A DNA stretch of 37,746 bases from Cellvibrionales bacterium UBA4495 (GCA_002388905.1 DGNJ01000070.1:1-37746); one strand, 5' to 3'; shown: positions 1 to 8,944, numbered from the stretch's first letter. Notes: generated from the sequence alone by a model not told the origin. Numbers and translations are program-made.

Positions 1-1444
1 AGGAGTGGATGATGCCGTCGCCGGGGCGCAGGGATACGCCGCCGCGGTTCTTGATGAAGTCCGGCAGGGTGTGCTGGGTGTCCACATCCACGGGCTTGGG
101 ATAGGCGGCGGTGTGGCAGAAGGACTGCATCACCAGGTCGGCCTGGAAGCCCAGGCAGGCCAGATCCTTCAGTTCATCCCGGGTCATGGGGCCGGTGGTG
201 TCCTGGGAGCCGACGGTGGTCATGTGGGGTTCGCAGTAGGTGCCGGGGCGCACGCCCTCCATGCCGCAGGCCTTGCCCACCATTTTCTGGGCCAGGGTGT
301 AGCCGGCATTGCTGTCGCCGGGCTGCTCGGGCTTGCGGAACAGCTCGGAGGGGCCCAGACCCAGGGATTCCCGGGCCTTGACGGTAAGGCCGCGGCCGAC
401 GATCAGGTTGATCCGCCCGCCGGCGCGCACTTCGTCCAGCAGAACCCGGGATTTCAGTTCGAATTCGGAGATCACCTTGCCGCTCTCGTGGTCGGTGATC
501 TTGCCCTGGTAGGGGAAGATGTCGATGATCTGGCCGTAGTCGATGTCGTCCACCGGGGCCTCGAACACCAGGGCACCGGAGTCTTCCATGGTGTTGTAGA
601 AGATGGGGGCCACCTTGCTGCCGATGCAGATGCCGCCGGAGCGCTTGTTGGGCGTACCGGGAACGTCTTCACCGAAAAACCAGAGCACGGAGTTGGTGGC
701 GGATTTGCGCGAGGAGCCGGTGCCCACCACGTCGCCCACAAAGGCCACTTTGTAGCCCTTGGCCTGGAGCTCCTCGATCTGCTTCATGGGACCGGTAACG
801 CCGGGCTCGTCCGGCGTGAGACCCTCGCGCTCCATCTTGTACATAGCGCGGGCGTGACGAGGGATGTCGGGGCGGGACCAGGCGTCCGGCGCCGGGGACA
901 GGTCGTCGGTGTTGGTTTCGCCGGTCACCTTGAACACCGCCGTGGTGATCTTTTCCGGTACATCGGGGCGGCTGGTGAACCACTCGCCGGCCGCCCAGGA
1001 TTCGATAACCGCTTTGGCGTGTTCGTTGCCGGCTTTGGCTTTCTCTTCCACGTCGTGGAAGGCGTCGAACATCAGCAGGGTGTGCTTGAGCTCGGTGGCC
1101 GCCAGGGGTGCCAGCTCGGCGTCGTCCAGCAGTTCCACCAGGGTGGCGATGTTGTAACCGCCGTGCATCATGCCCAGCAGTTCCACGGCCTTTTCCCTGC
1201 CGATCAGCGGGGAGGTGGCTTCGCCCTTGACGATGGCGGTCAGGAAGGCGGCCTTGACGTAGGCGGCGTCGTCGACGCCGGGCGGAACCCGGTTGGCGAT
1301 CAGGTCGAGCAGGAATTCTTCTTCGCCGGCAGGGGGATTTTTCAAAAGCTCCACCAGATCGGCGGTCCACTCGGCGGTCAGGGGTTTGGGGGGCACACCT
1401 TCGGCGGCGCGCTCCGCCACGTGTTGGCGATAGGCTTCAAGCAC
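1..1444 (-). CDS. acnB: Aconitate hydratase B, N-terminal part (runs off the window)
   Basis: AcnB interconverts citrate and isocitrate in the TCA cycle (many AcnB enzymes also act on 2-methylisocitrate) and moonlights as an iron-sensing RNA-binding protein. The translated leftward frame starts VLEAYRQHVAERAAEG and follows E. coli AcnB almost residue for residue through ETNTDDLSPAPDAWSRPDIP, GDVVGTGSSRKSATNSVLWF, VGSQDTTGPMTRDELK and SLRPGDGIIHS. About 481 codons are present: the HEAT-like domain, the swivelling domain 4 and the beginning of domain 1. The cluster-binding cysteines lie in the missing C-terminal half. The start is a GTG at 1444-1442, preceded by a good GAGGAAA ribosome site. 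No in-frame stop is seen. The upstream spacer holds two inverted repeats. Identity is seen directly from sequence; regulation is inferred. Confidence 0.96.
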   Translation of the reverse strand, partial: MLEAYRQHVAERAAEGVPPKPLTAEWTADLVELLKNPPAGEEEFLLDLIANRVPPGVDDAAYVKAAFLTAIVKGEATSPLIGREKAVELLGMMHGGYNIATLVELLDDAELAPLAATELKHTLLMFDAFHDVEEKAKAGNEHAKAVIESWAAGEWFTSRPDVPEKITTAVFKVTGETNTDDLSPAPDAWSRPDIPRHARAMYKMEREGLTPDEPGVTGPMKQIEELQAKGYKVAFVGDVVGTGSSRKSATNSVLWFFGEDVPGTPNKRSGGICIGSKVAPIFYNTMEDSGALVFEAPVDDIDYGQIIDIFPYQGKITDHESGKVISEFELKSRVLLDEVRAGGRINLIVGRGLTVKARESLGLGPSELFRKPEQPGDSNAGYTLAQKMVGKACGMEGVRPGTYCEPHMTTVGSQDTTGPMTRDELKDLACLGFQADLVMQSFCHTAAYPKPVDVDTQHTLPDFIKNRGGVSLRPGDGIIHS

Positions 1445-1504
1445 GTTGGATTTCCTCGGATAGTCGTGACTTTACCCGTTTCGGTGGTTGCCGAATCCGG
1501 GGCT

Positions 1505-1524
1505 ATCGGTGACACATCACCGAT
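1505..1524. promoter_or_regulatory. Perfect 8-bp inverted repeat upstream of acnB
   Basis: Arms ATCGGTGA and TCACCGAT flank a CACA centre, 61-80 bases upstream of the acnB GTG. It could be an operator or, if inside the leader, an RNA hairpin. No protein or RNA partner is identified. Confidence 0.45.
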
Positions 1525-1571
1525 GGGTGGGCGTCTGGCCCGGCGCGGATTTTACGCGAAAAACCCAGGGG

Positions 1572-1601
1572 ATGCGAAACCAATGCATTACGGTTGCGCA
1601 T
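1572..1601. promoter_or_regulatory. Imperfect 10-bp inverted repeat in the acnB / DUF1289 spacer
   Basis: Arms ATGCGAAACC and GGTTGCGCAT match at 9 of 10 positions around a 10-base centre that contains ATGCAT. It lies between two divergent genes, 97 bases before the DUF1289 start and about 130 before acnB. It could be a regulator site for either; the role is inferred only from symmetry and place. Confidence 0.3.
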
Positions 1602-1697
1602 TTGAGAGGCGGCGGGGTGGGGAACCTGCAGGCCAGCGGGCGCCTAGGCAGGGCCCTCGTTGGTGTGTAAAGTTGAGCCTCGGAATAAGGGAGTTCA

Positions 1698-2159
1698 ATG
1701 GCGGGATCTGTACGCACACCTTGCATCGGTATCTGTTCCACCGGTATCGGCGACGATGTCTGCCGGGGCTGCAAGCGCTTCGCCCACGAAGTCGTGGCGT
1801 GGAATCGCTACTCGACGGAACAGCGACAAATCGTCCTTCAGCGGCTCGAGCAATTCCTTGCAAAGATTGTCAGGTTGAAGCTGGAAGTCGTTGATTCGGA
1901 TATTCTTTACTCCCAGCTTCGGCGGATGGGGCTTTTGCCGGACGTCACGCAGGACCCCTATTGCGGCGTCTACACGCTGCTTTGCGCCGGTGCCGAAAGG
2001 ATCGGGGATCCGGGTCGATATGGCTTCCGGCGCCTGCCTCACTGGCAGGGTACGCCTTTATCCAAAATCCGGGACCTGATCGACACGGAATTTTATGCGC
2101 TTTCAGAGGCCCACTACCACCGCTATTTCGCCGGCACCGACGTCAGGAATGACCTTTAA
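1698..2159 (+). CDS. DUF1289-domain protein, long form
   Basis: A 153-residue protein. The N-terminus, PCIGICSTGIGDDVCRGCKR, carries the four-cysteine pattern of DUF1289, followed by the family's usual 'V.WN..S.EQR..VL.RL' helix. Most DUF1289 proteins are 50-80 residues, so about 100 extra residues form a second part of unknown function that ends in DVRNDL. The cysteine set suggests a small metal-binding fold; the family has no established biochemical role that I can state. The ATG at 1698 has an AAGGGAG ribosome site. The gene is divergent from acnB and 27 bases before the glutathione S-transferase gene, so it may start a three-gene rightward operon with GST and miaE. Confidence 0.8.
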   Translation: MAGSVRTPCIGICSTGIGDDVCRGCKRFAHEVVAWNRYSTEQRQIVLQRLEQFLAKIVRLKLEVVDSDILYSQLRRMGLLPDVTQDPYCGVYTLLCAGAERIGDPGRYGFRRLPHWQGTPLSKIRDLIDTEFYALSEAHYHRYFAGTDVRNDL

Positions 2160-2186
2160 GTGTCCGCGACGCAAAAGGAATGAACC

Positions 2187-2855
2187 ATGATCAGGCTTTA
2201 TGGACTGGCAATAAGTAATTACTACAATATGGTCAAGCTCGCTCTCTTTGAAAAGGGTTTCGAATTCCAGGAAGTCCCGACGCCGCCGGGCCAGGATGCC
2301 GATTACCTGGCCAAAAGTCCCATGGGCAAGATGCCCTGCCTCGAGGTGCGCGAGGGCTTTCTCAGCGAAACCGACGCCATCCTTGAATTTCTGGAAGAGG
2401 TTAACCCGGAGATACCGTTATTCCCGGAAACCGCCTTCGAACGGGCCCGGGTCCGTCAGATCATGTACATGGCGGAAAAATATGTGGATGACCCGGTCCG
2501 CCCGGTGATCCGCAGCTTCTGGGACAATTCCTCGCTGGATGAGCACCAGTTGGCGGACATCCGGGATGGCCTGGCCCGGGGCATCGCCGCGCTTGGCAGG
2601 GTTGCCCGGTTCGATCCCTGGATCGCCGGTGAAGAATTCACCGCCGCCGATATTGTCGCCTACTACGCGCTGCAACTGGCCGCCAGTGTTGCCGACACAC
2701 GATTTGAGTGGGATATCTATGACGAATTACCGGGGCTGCGCGGCTGGCGCGATGCTGTCGCTGACCGCTATTTTGTTCAGCGGGTGGATGAAGAGCAGGC
2801 CCGTGCCCTGGAGTCCTTTATGAAAAACCACACTGACCACGGCCGGTCTTCATGA
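2187..2855 (+). CDS. Glutathione S-transferase family protein
   Basis: A 222-residue protein with the GST layout: an N-terminal thioredoxin-like domain (IRLYGLAISNYYNMVKLAL, then the cis-proline/SETDAI glutathione-binding segment near residues 48-67) and an all-helical C-terminal domain (GEEFTAADIVAYYAL). Proteins of this kind conjugate glutathione to electrophiles or reduce disulfides; the substrate cannot be told from the sequence. An AAAAGGAA site precedes the ATG. The stop overlaps the miaE start (ATGA), so the two are probably translated together. A stress or detoxification role is inferred from the family only. Confidence 0.88.
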   Translation: MIRLYGLAISNYYNMVKLALFEKGFEFQEVPTPPGQDADYLAKSPMGKMPCLEVREGFLSETDAILEFLEEVNPEIPLFPETAFERARVRQIMYMAEKYVDDPVRPVIRSFWDNSSLDEHQLADIRDGLARGIAALGRVARFDPWIAGEEFTAADIVAYYALQLAASVADTRFEWDIYDELPGLRGWRDAVADRYFVQRVDEEQARALESFMKNHTDHGRSS

Positions 2856-3466
2856 AGATTCCCGCCCTTGACGAAATTCACGACTTCCTGGCGGTTTCGA
2901 CACCTCAGGGGTGGGTGGACGCGGCCGTGGCGAACCAGACCCTGCTGCTGATCGATCACGCCAACTGCGAGAAAAAGGCCGCCAGCACGGCCATGAACCT
3001 GATCTATCGTTATGTGGAACATCCGGATCTGCTGCACAGGATGTCCCGTCTGGCTCGTGAGGAGTTGCGCCATTTCGAGCAGGTCCTGGCCATCATGGAA
3101 GCCCGCGGTGTCACCTATCGCCCGCTTCCGGCATCGCGCTATGCCGGAGGGTTGCGGGAACTGGTGCGCACCCACGAACCCGCCAGGCTGGTGGATACCC
3201 TGATCGTCGGCGCGTTTATCGAGGCCCGCTCCTGTGAGCGCTTTGCCCGCCTGGCGCCGCGCCTCGATCCGGGGTTGAGCAAGTTTTACAGTTCCCTGTT
3301 AAGCGCCGAAGCCCGGCACTTTCAGGACTACCTGGCCCTGGCGAAGCGTATCGACGGCGGCGACATCGATGACCGGATCGGCATTATCGGCGAACGGGAG
3401 AGGGCCCTTGCCACCGAGCCGGACAGGGAATTCCGCTTCCATTCCGGACCGCCGGCAACAGTTTGA
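2852..3466 (+). CDS. miaE: tRNA 2-(methylsulfanyl)-N6-isopentenyladenosine-37 hydroxylase
   Basis: MiaE is a non-haem diiron monooxygenase that hydroxylates the isopentenyl side chain of ms2i6A37 in tRNAs reading U-starting codons. The 204 residues form a ferritin-like four-helix bundle with the expected iron ligands visible: E40 (HANCE), the E71-x-x-H74 pair (EELRH), E124 (AFIEARS) and E153-x-x-H156 (EARH). The length fits the family. The ATG overlaps the preceding GST stop by four bases. The substrate-making enzymes MiaA and MiaB are not in the window. Confidence 0.93.
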   Translation: MKIPALDEIHDFLAVSTPQGWVDAAVANQTLLLIDHANCEKKAASTAMNLIYRYVEHPDLLHRMSRLAREELRHFEQVLAIMEARGVTYRPLPASRYAGGLRELVRTHEPARLVDTLIVGAFIEARSCERFARLAPRLDPGLSKFYSSLLSAEARHFQDYLALAKRIDGGDIDDRIGIIGERERALATEPDREFRFHSGPPATV

Positions 3467-3470
3467 GGGC

Positions 3471-4190
3471 TCAGTCGCCGGGCAGGGGGAAACTCTGCAA
3501 TTCGATGCCATCTCCGTCGGCCCTGACATACCAGCCCTGGTCGTGCCAGTCGCCGAGAACAATGCGCTCGCCATTGGCATGCCGGTGACGCCCCGGCCGG
3601 TGGGTATGGCCGTGGATCAGGATATCGGCGTCGTAATCGGCCAGCACTTTCTCCACCTCATCGTCATTGACGTCCATGATGTTGGCCGGCTTGTTGCTGT
3701 TGATGGCGGCGCTTTTCCGGCGCCACCCGGCTGCAATGCGCTGCCGGGTTTTCAGGGGCAGATGAGTCAGCCCCCAGCGCACCAGAGGGTTGCGGACCCT
3801 GCGCCGGAATTTCTGGTAGTCGGCATCGTCCACACACAGGGTGTCCCCGTGACAGAGCAGCAAGGTGCGTCCGCCAATTTCCGTGCGATGGTAATCCGGC
3901 AGCAGGATGCTGCCGGTTTCCCGGGCAAAGCGCCGTCCCACCAGAAAGTCCCGGTTACCGTGCAGAAAGTAGAGAGCGACGCCTTTCCCGGCCACGTCTC
4001 TAAGCCCCCGAACGATTTCCCGGGTCAGAGGGTGGGGATCGTCGTCGCCGACCCAGGCCTCCACCAGGTCTCCCAGGATAAAGAGTTTCTCGCTCCGCGG
4101 CGCCCGGGTGACGAGAAAATCGAAAAACGCCCGACTGACGGCCGGGCGCTCCGGGGCGAGATGGAGGTCGGATATAAAAAGCGCCGACAT
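3471..4190 (-). CDS. lpxH: UDP-2,3-diacylglucosamine diphosphatase
   Basis: LpxH hydrolyses UDP-2,3-diacylglucosamine to lipid X and UMP on the inner face of the inner membrane, in lipid A synthesis. The 239-residue protein has the calcineurin-like metallophosphatase set: D8 and H10 (SDLHL), D41 (LGDLVEAW), N79 (HGNRD), H114 (CHGD) and a late HGHTHRP. The insert that caps the active site (RRKSAAINSNKPANIMDV) is present. It starts 11 bases after the ppiB stop, so the two are co-transcribed leftward. It converges on miaE with only four bases between stops. Confidence 0.96.
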   Translation of the reverse strand: MSALFISDLHLAPERPAVSRAFFDFLVTRAPRSEKLFILGDLVEAWVGDDDPHPLTREIVRGLRDVAGKGVALYFLHGNRDFLVGRRFARETGSILLPDYHRTEIGGRTLLLCHGDTLCVDDADYQKFRRRVRNPLVRWGLTHLPLKTRQRIAAGWRRKSAAINSNKPANIMDVNDDEVEKVLADYDADILIHGHTHRPGRHRHANGERIVLGDWHDQGWYVRADGDGIELQSFPLPGD

Positions 4191-4201
4191 CTGCGTGATT
4201 C

Positions 4202-4711
4202 TTATCTGTCCGCGTCGTCGCCGGTCACGGAGACGCTCTCGACCACCACGGTCTCTTTGGGCACATCCTGGTGAAAACCGCTGCTGCCGGTGGGTACCTT
4301 GCGAATCTTGTCCACGGTGTCCAGGCCTTGGACCACTTTTCCGAACACCGCGTAGCCCCAGCCCTGCGCGGTTTTGCCGCTGTGGTTGAGAAAATGGTTG
4401 TCGGAGACATTGATGAAGAACTGCGCGGATGCAGAGTGTGGGTCGGCGGTGCGGGCCATGGCCAGCGTACCCTTGTCGTTGGACAGGCCGTTGTCGGCCT
4501 CGTTTTCGATGGGCGCACGGGTGGGTTTCTCTGCCATGTTCGCATCCATGCCCCCGCCCTGAACCATGAAGCCGTCGATCACGCGGTGGAAAATGGTTCC
4601 TTCGTAGTAACCATCGCGGCAGTACTGGAGAAAATTTTCGGCGGTCTTGGGGGCTTTCTCGAAATCAAGTTCCACAGCGATGTCGCCGTAGTTGGTGTGG
4701 AGTGTAATCAT
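4202..4711 (-). CDS. ppiB: Peptidyl-prolyl cis-trans isomerase B (cytoplasmic cyclophilin)
   Basis: A 169-residue single-domain cyclophilin without a signal peptide, so it acts in the cytoplasm as a proline isomerase and folding helper. Catalytic and binding residues are visible: F41-H42-R43, F48 and Q51 in [13 protein letters not shown], then SAQFFINV and WGYAVFGKV. An AAGGAA site sits before the ATG. It is divergent from glnS across a 191-base spacer and heads the ppiB-lpxH pair, an arrangement also known next to glnS-cysS in Pseudomonas. Confidence 0.95.
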   Translation of the reverse strand: MITLHTNYGDIAVELDFEKAPKTAENFLQYCRDGYYEGTIFHRVIDGFMVQGGGMDANMAEKPTRAPIENEADNGLSNDKGTLAMARTADPHSASAQFFINVSDNHFLNHSGKTAQGWGYAVFGKVVQGLDTVDKIRKVPTGSSGFHQDVPKETVVVESVSVTGDDADR

Positions 4712-4839
4712 TCCGTTTCCTTGCAGGTGGATGGGGTAGGGCGGCCATCATAAGGATTTTGGCGGCCTATTTGAATCCATAAACGCGACCCCGGGCATGC
4801 ACCGGATCACCGGTGGTTTCTCGGGGAGGGCTCGAACGC

Positions 4840-4845
4840 TATAAT
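4840..4845 (+). promoter_or_regulatory. Candidate -10 element for glnS
   Basis: A perfect TATAAT lies 58 bases before the glnS ATG, followed by a GC-rich discriminator (TGCGGCC). No good -35 is seen at 16-18 bases (TTTCTC at best), so this is a half-supported promoter. GC-rich discriminators are typical of stringently controlled translation genes; applying that here is inference. Confidence 0.4.
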
Positions 4846-4902
4846 TGCGGCCTTTGCCGTTGGGCCGCCAATGGCCCGGTACGCGAGCCAATCAGGACAT
4901 CA

Positions 4903-6567
4903 ATGGATACCAAGCCCGAGAATTTTATTCAGCAAATCATCCGCACGGACCTGGAAGAGGGTAGAGTTCACCGGGTGGTAACCCGGTTTCCGCCCGAGCC
5001 CAACGGTTACCTCCACATTGGCCACGCCAAATCCATCTGCCTGAATTTTGGTCTGGCCGAACAGTTCGGCGGCGCCTGCAACCTGCGTTTCGACGATACC
5101 AACCCGGAAAAGGAGGAAGACGCCTACGTCCGGGCCATCGAGGCGGATGTGCGCTGGCTTGGCTTTCAGTGGGATGGTGCCGTGCGCTTCGCTTCCGACT
5201 ATTTCGGCAGACTCTACGAATGGGCCCGCTACCTGGTCGAACAGGACAAAGCCTATGTCTGCGAGCTCAGCGCCGAACAGACCCGGGAGTACCGGGGTAC
5301 GCTTACCGAGCCCGGCAGGGACAGCCCCTATCGGGACCGGCCGGCGGCCGAGAGCCTGGATCTCCTCGAACAAATGCGCCGGGGCGAGATCGAAGAGGGC
5401 AGGATGGTGTTGCGCGCCAAAATCGACATGAGTGCCCCCAACATGAACCTGCGGGATCCGGTTCTGTACCGGGTCAAGCGGGTGCCCCACCACCGTACCG
5501 GCGATGAATGGAATATCTACCCTTCCTACGACTTCGCTCACGGCCAGGAGGACGCCATCGAAGGGGTCACACACTCGATCTGTACCCTGGAATTCGAGGA
5601 TCACCGCCCCCTCTACGACTGGTTTATCGACAATCTGCCGGTCCCGTCCCGGCCCCGGCAGTACGAATTCGGGCGTCTCAACCTCAACTACACGGTCACC
5701 AGCAAGCGCCGCCTCAAGCGCCTGGTGGACGAAAACCACGTGGATGGCTGGGACGACCCCCGTATGCCTACGCTCTCGGGCCTGCGGCGGCGGGGCGTAA
5801 CCCCGGCGGCGATTCGCAACTTCTGCGACAGCCTGGCGGTTGCCAAGACCGACGGCACCGTCGATATGGCGCAGTTCGAGCATTTTATCCGCGAGGACCT
5901 CAACACCAGCGCCCACCGGGCCATGTGTGTGCTCGACCCCCTGCCGGTGGAACTGGTCAATGTCCCGGAGGGGCAGGTGGAAACGCTCCGGGCTCCCAAT
6001 CACCCCCAGCGACAGGAGTTGGGTCATCGCGAACTGCCTTTCAGCCGTCATATCTATATCGACCGGGGCGACTTCAGCGAGGACACCAGCCTGTCCCGCA
6101 AGAAGTTCAAGCGCCTGGTACTGGGCGAGTGGGTACGGCTGCGCGCCGCCTATGTGATCCGCGCCCTGGACGTGGTGCGCGGAGACGGCGGTGAGCCGGT
6201 CAAGGTCATTGCCGAAATCGTTCCCGGCACGGTCGGGGAGAATCCGCCGGAGGATATCAGGCCGCGGGGCGTGATTCACTGGGTGTCTGCCGACGACTGC
6301 CTGGACTGTGAAATCCGCCTTTACGACCGCCTCTTTAAAACACCCTCTCCGGGCGCCGGCGACAGTGATTTCCTGGAGGCCATCAACCCCGATTCCCTGA
6401 AAGTGCTCACCGGCTGCAAGGCGGAGGCGGGACTGCGAGCCGGCGACCCGGCGCATCATTTTCAGTTCGAGCGGGAAGGGTACTTCTATGCGGACAGCCG
6501 CCACTCGACGGCGGACAAACCCGTTTTCAACCAGACTATTGGTCTCAGGGAAACCTGGACCCAATAA
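4903..6567 (+). CDS. glnS: Glutaminyl-tRNA synthetase
   Basis: A class Ic aminoacyl-tRNA synthetase that charges tRNA-Gln. From the chosen ATG the protein is 554 residues, the same length as E. coli GlnRS. It has FPPEPNGYLHIGH (HIGH at 38-41) and the second signature as VTSKRR at 265-270, a variant also found in Pseudomonas enzymes, plus the C-terminal beta-barrel anticodon-binding part (GVIHWVSA, FQFEREGYF, DSRHS). An upstream in-frame start at 4813 would add 30 unrelated residues; AGGA in front of 4903 supports the shorter form. cysS follows after 12 bases, so one transcript is likely. A separate GlnRS means tRNA-Gln is charged directly here. Confidence 0.97.
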   Translation: MDTKPENFIQQIIRTDLEEGRVHRVVTRFPPEPNGYLHIGHAKSICLNFGLAEQFGGACNLRFDDTNPEKEEDAYVRAIEADVRWLGFQWDGAVRFASDYFGRLYEWARYLVEQDKAYVCELSAEQTREYRGTLTEPGRDSPYRDRPAAESLDLLEQMRRGEIEEGRMVLRAKIDMSAPNMNLRDPVLYRVKRVPHHRTGDEWNIYPSYDFAHGQEDAIEGVTHSICTLEFEDHRPLYDWFIDNLPVPSRPRQYEFGRLNLNYTVTSKRRLKRLVDENHVDGWDDPRMPTLSGLRRRGVTPAAIRNFCDSLAVAKTDGTVDMAQFEHFIREDLNTSAHRAMCVLDPLPVELVNVPEGQVETLRAPNHPQRQELGHRELPFSRHIYIDRGDFSEDTSLSRKKFKRLVLGEWVRLRAAYVIRALDVVRGDGGEPVKVIAEIVPGTVGENPPEDIRPRGVIHWVSADDCLDCEIRLYDRLFKTPSPGAGDSDFLEAINPDSLKVLTGCKAEAGLRAGDPAHHFQFEREGYFYADSRHSTADKPVFNQTIGLRETWTQ

Positions 6568-6579
6568 ACGAGGCATTGC

Positions 6580-7986
6580 ATGGCATTGCAGTTGTACAAC
6601 ACCCTGACCCGGAAAAAGGAAACTTTCCGGCCCATCGAGCCGGGAAAGGTTCGCATGTATGTATGCGGCAATACCGTTTACGACTACGCCCACATCGGTC
6701 ATGCCCGGGTCATGGTGGCCTTCGATGCCATCGTCCGCTACCTGCGCTTCCAGGGCTGGGAAGTGACTTACGTGCGCAATATCACCGATGTGGACGACAA
6801 GATCATCAACCGGGCAGCCGATAACGGCGAGCCTTTTCTGGATCTCACCCGGCGCATGATCGACGCCCAGCACGAGGACGAGCGGGCCCTGCGTGTACAG
6901 CCCCCGGATATCGAGCCCCGGGCCACGGAGCATATCGACGACATCATCGCCATGATCCGCATCCTGATGGACAACCACTATGCCTATGCCGCCGATAACG
7001 GCGATGTCTATTACCGGGTCAAGCGCTTTCCCGAATACGGCCAGTTAAGCGGCAAGAAGCCCGACGAACTCCTGGCCGGGGCGAGGGTCGATGTGGGGGA
7101 AAGCAAGGAGGATCCACGGGATTTTGCCCTCTGGAAGGCCGTCGACCGGGATGCACCGGGCTGGGATTCCCCCTGGGGCTGGGGCAGGCCGGGCTGGCAT
7201 ATCGAGTGTTCGGCCATGTCCACGGCCCACCTGGGGGATACCTTCGATATCCATGGGGGCGGACCGGATCTGGTGTTTCCCCACCACGAAAACGAGATAG
7301 CCCAGAGTGAAGCGGCCACCCACAAACACTACGTCCACTACTGGATGCACGTGGGGGCGGTACGTGTGGACGACGAGAAAATGTCGAAGTCGCTGGGCAA
7401 TTTCTTCACCATTCGCGATGTCCTGGCCCGGTACCACCCGGAGGTGATTCGTTTTCTGTTGCTGTCCAGTCACTATCGAAGCCCCATCAACTATTCGGAG
7501 GATAATCTCCGGGAGGCGAAAAACGGCCTCGAGCGTTTCTATACCGCACTGCGGGGCTTCGGTCAGGTCGAGCCGGCGGGCCGTGAAAGCCTCGGGCGCA
7601 GCGACTACTGGCAGCGCTTCGAATCCGCAATGGACGACGACTTCAACAGCCGGGAAGCCATTGCCGCGCTCTACGACCTGGTGCGGGACCTCAACACCGC
7701 CGTACGGGACGAAGACACGGAAAAAGCCCGGAGCCTGGCGGCCATGCTCAAGGCCCTGGGGCAGGTGCTGGGCCTGCTGATGGAAGATCCGGAGGTCTAC
7801 CTGAAGGGCGGCGCAGCTCCTGCCGGCGGCCTCTCGGACGAGGAAATCGAGTCACTTATCCAGGAACGACTGGATGCCCGCAAACACCGGGATTTCACCC
7901 GGGCCGACCGGATTCGCGATGAACTGCAAGGGCAGGGCATTGTCCTTGAGGACTCACGCGAGGGGACAACCTGGCGGCGTGCCTGA
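6580..7986 (+). CDS. cysS: Cysteinyl-tRNA synthetase
   Basis: A class Ia synthetase that charges tRNA-Cys as a zinc-dependent monomer. The 468-residue protein has the active-site zinc ligands C29 (YVCGNTVYD), C210 (HIECSAMS), H235 and E239 (FPHHENE), each one residue later than in E. coli. HIGH is at 38-41 and KMSKS at 267-271. The DALR/anticodon-binding helices and the short C-terminal domain (RKHRDFTRADRIRDEL) are complete. It sits 12 bases after glnS in the same direction. A 205-base spacer follows before the next gene. Confidence 0.97.
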   Translation: MALQLYNTLTRKKETFRPIEPGKVRMYVCGNTVYDYAHIGHARVMVAFDAIVRYLRFQGWEVTYVRNITDVDDKIINRAADNGEPFLDLTRRMIDAQHEDERALRVQPPDIEPRATEHIDDIIAMIRILMDNHYAYAADNGDVYYRVKRFPEYGQLSGKKPDELLAGARVDVGESKEDPRDFALWKAVDRDAPGWDSPWGWGRPGWHIECSAMSTAHLGDTFDIHGGGPDLVFPHHENEIAQSEAATHKHYVHYWMHVGAVRVDDEKMSKSLGNFFTIRDVLARYHPEVIRFLLLSSHYRSPINYSEDNLREAKNGLERFYTALRGFGQVEPAGRESLGRSDYWQRFESAMDDDFNSREAIAALYDLVRDLNTAVRDEDTEKARSLAAMLKALGQVLGLLMEDPEVYLKGGAAPAGGLSDEEIESLIQERLDARKHRDFTRADRIRDELQGQGIVLEDSREGTTWRRA

Positions 7987-8191
7987 AAGCGCTGGCCGTC
8001 ACCCCAACGCGCCGCCGGTTCCGGTGATCGACTATGCTTGCCTGAGAGGTAGAGGGATCCGGGTGCTCGCAACAAATGCGTGGCAGCTCGGACTACTTTC
8101 TTCGGGTATTTTGCCGGGAACAGTGGAAGCCGTTGAAAAATCTGTTTGAAACGCCCCTCGGGAGCGACCAACGCCATTAACGCCGGGACTT

Positions 8192-8944
8192 ATGACCGAT
8201 ACCCTCAAGATCATCACCTATAACATCCACAAGGGCTTCAATGCCGGCAATCAGCGTTTCATGCTGGGCCGTATGAGGGAACTGCTCGAGGCCGAATGCG
8301 CCGATATTGTCTTTCTTCAGGAAATTCACGGGGAAACCCGGCGCTACAAGCGCAAGCGGGCCGAATTTCCGGATATCCCCCAGTTCGAATACCTGGCCGA
8401 TACCCTTTGGCCTCACTACGCATACGGCAAGAATGCGATCTACCGAAAGGGCCACCACGGCAACGCCATTCTCAGTAAATACCCTTTCCGGTATTGGGAA
8501 AACATTTCCGTTTCCACCAACCCCTATGCCAGCCGCAGCATTCTTCACGGCGTGATCGATATTCCCGGTAAGGCACAGCCTCTGCATACCCTCTGTGTCC
8601 ACATGGGTCTGCGTGAAGCCACCCGACGGCGGCAGCTCGATGTGCTGATCCAGCGCATCGAAGACCACGTCCCCCATGAAGAACCCATGCTTATCGCCGG
8701 GGACTTCAACGACTGGCGCTCCAATGCCGAGCACCATTTCGAGGAAGACCTGGACGTCAGGGAGTTGTTTGTGGAACTGACCGGACGCCACGCCCGGACC
8801 TTCCCGGCCTGGTTTCCGCTGCTCCCCATGGACCGGATCTATTACCGGGGTGTCGAGCCCGCCGAATGTGCCTGCCTGAGTAGCGGTCCCTGGCGGAATC
8901 TCTCCGACCATGCCGCCTTGACCGGTACATATCGGATCCCTTAA
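8192..8944 (+). CDS. Endonuclease/exonuclease/phosphatase (EEP) family hydrolase
   Basis: A 250-residue metal-dependent phosphodiesterase-fold protein. The EEP active site is visible in order: N11 (TYNIHKG), E44 (FLQEIHG), H137 (CVHMG), D171/N173 (GDFNDW), D214 (MDRIYY) and D239-H240 (SDHAAL). Family members cut DNA, phospholipids or phosphoinositides; short versions of this kind are common in gammaproteobacteria with unproven substrate. No signal peptide or membrane segment is seen, so it is probably cytoplasmic. The preceding 205 bases contain no other gene. Confidence 0.86.
   Translation: MTDTLKIITYNIHKGFNAGNQRFMLGRMRELLEAECADIVFLQEIHGETRRYKRKRAEFPDIPQFEYLADTLWPHYAYGKNAIYRKGHHGNAILSKYPFRYWENISVSTNPYASRSILHGVIDIPGKAQPLHTLCVHMGLREATRRRQLDVLIQRIEDHVPHEEPMLIAGDFNDWRSNAEHHFEEDLDVRELFVELTGRHARTFPAWFPLLPMDRIYYRGVEPAECACLSSGPWRNLSDHAALTGTYRIP

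Noticed and set aside
5..1894. 629-codon rightward open frame
   Set aside because: It is antisense to acnB over most of its length; the translation is Gly/Ala/His-rich low complexity, typical of a GC-rich shadow frame.
4900..6978. 692-codon leftward open frame
   Set aside because: It lies opposite glnS and the cysS 5' end, both certain genes; the product resembles no family.
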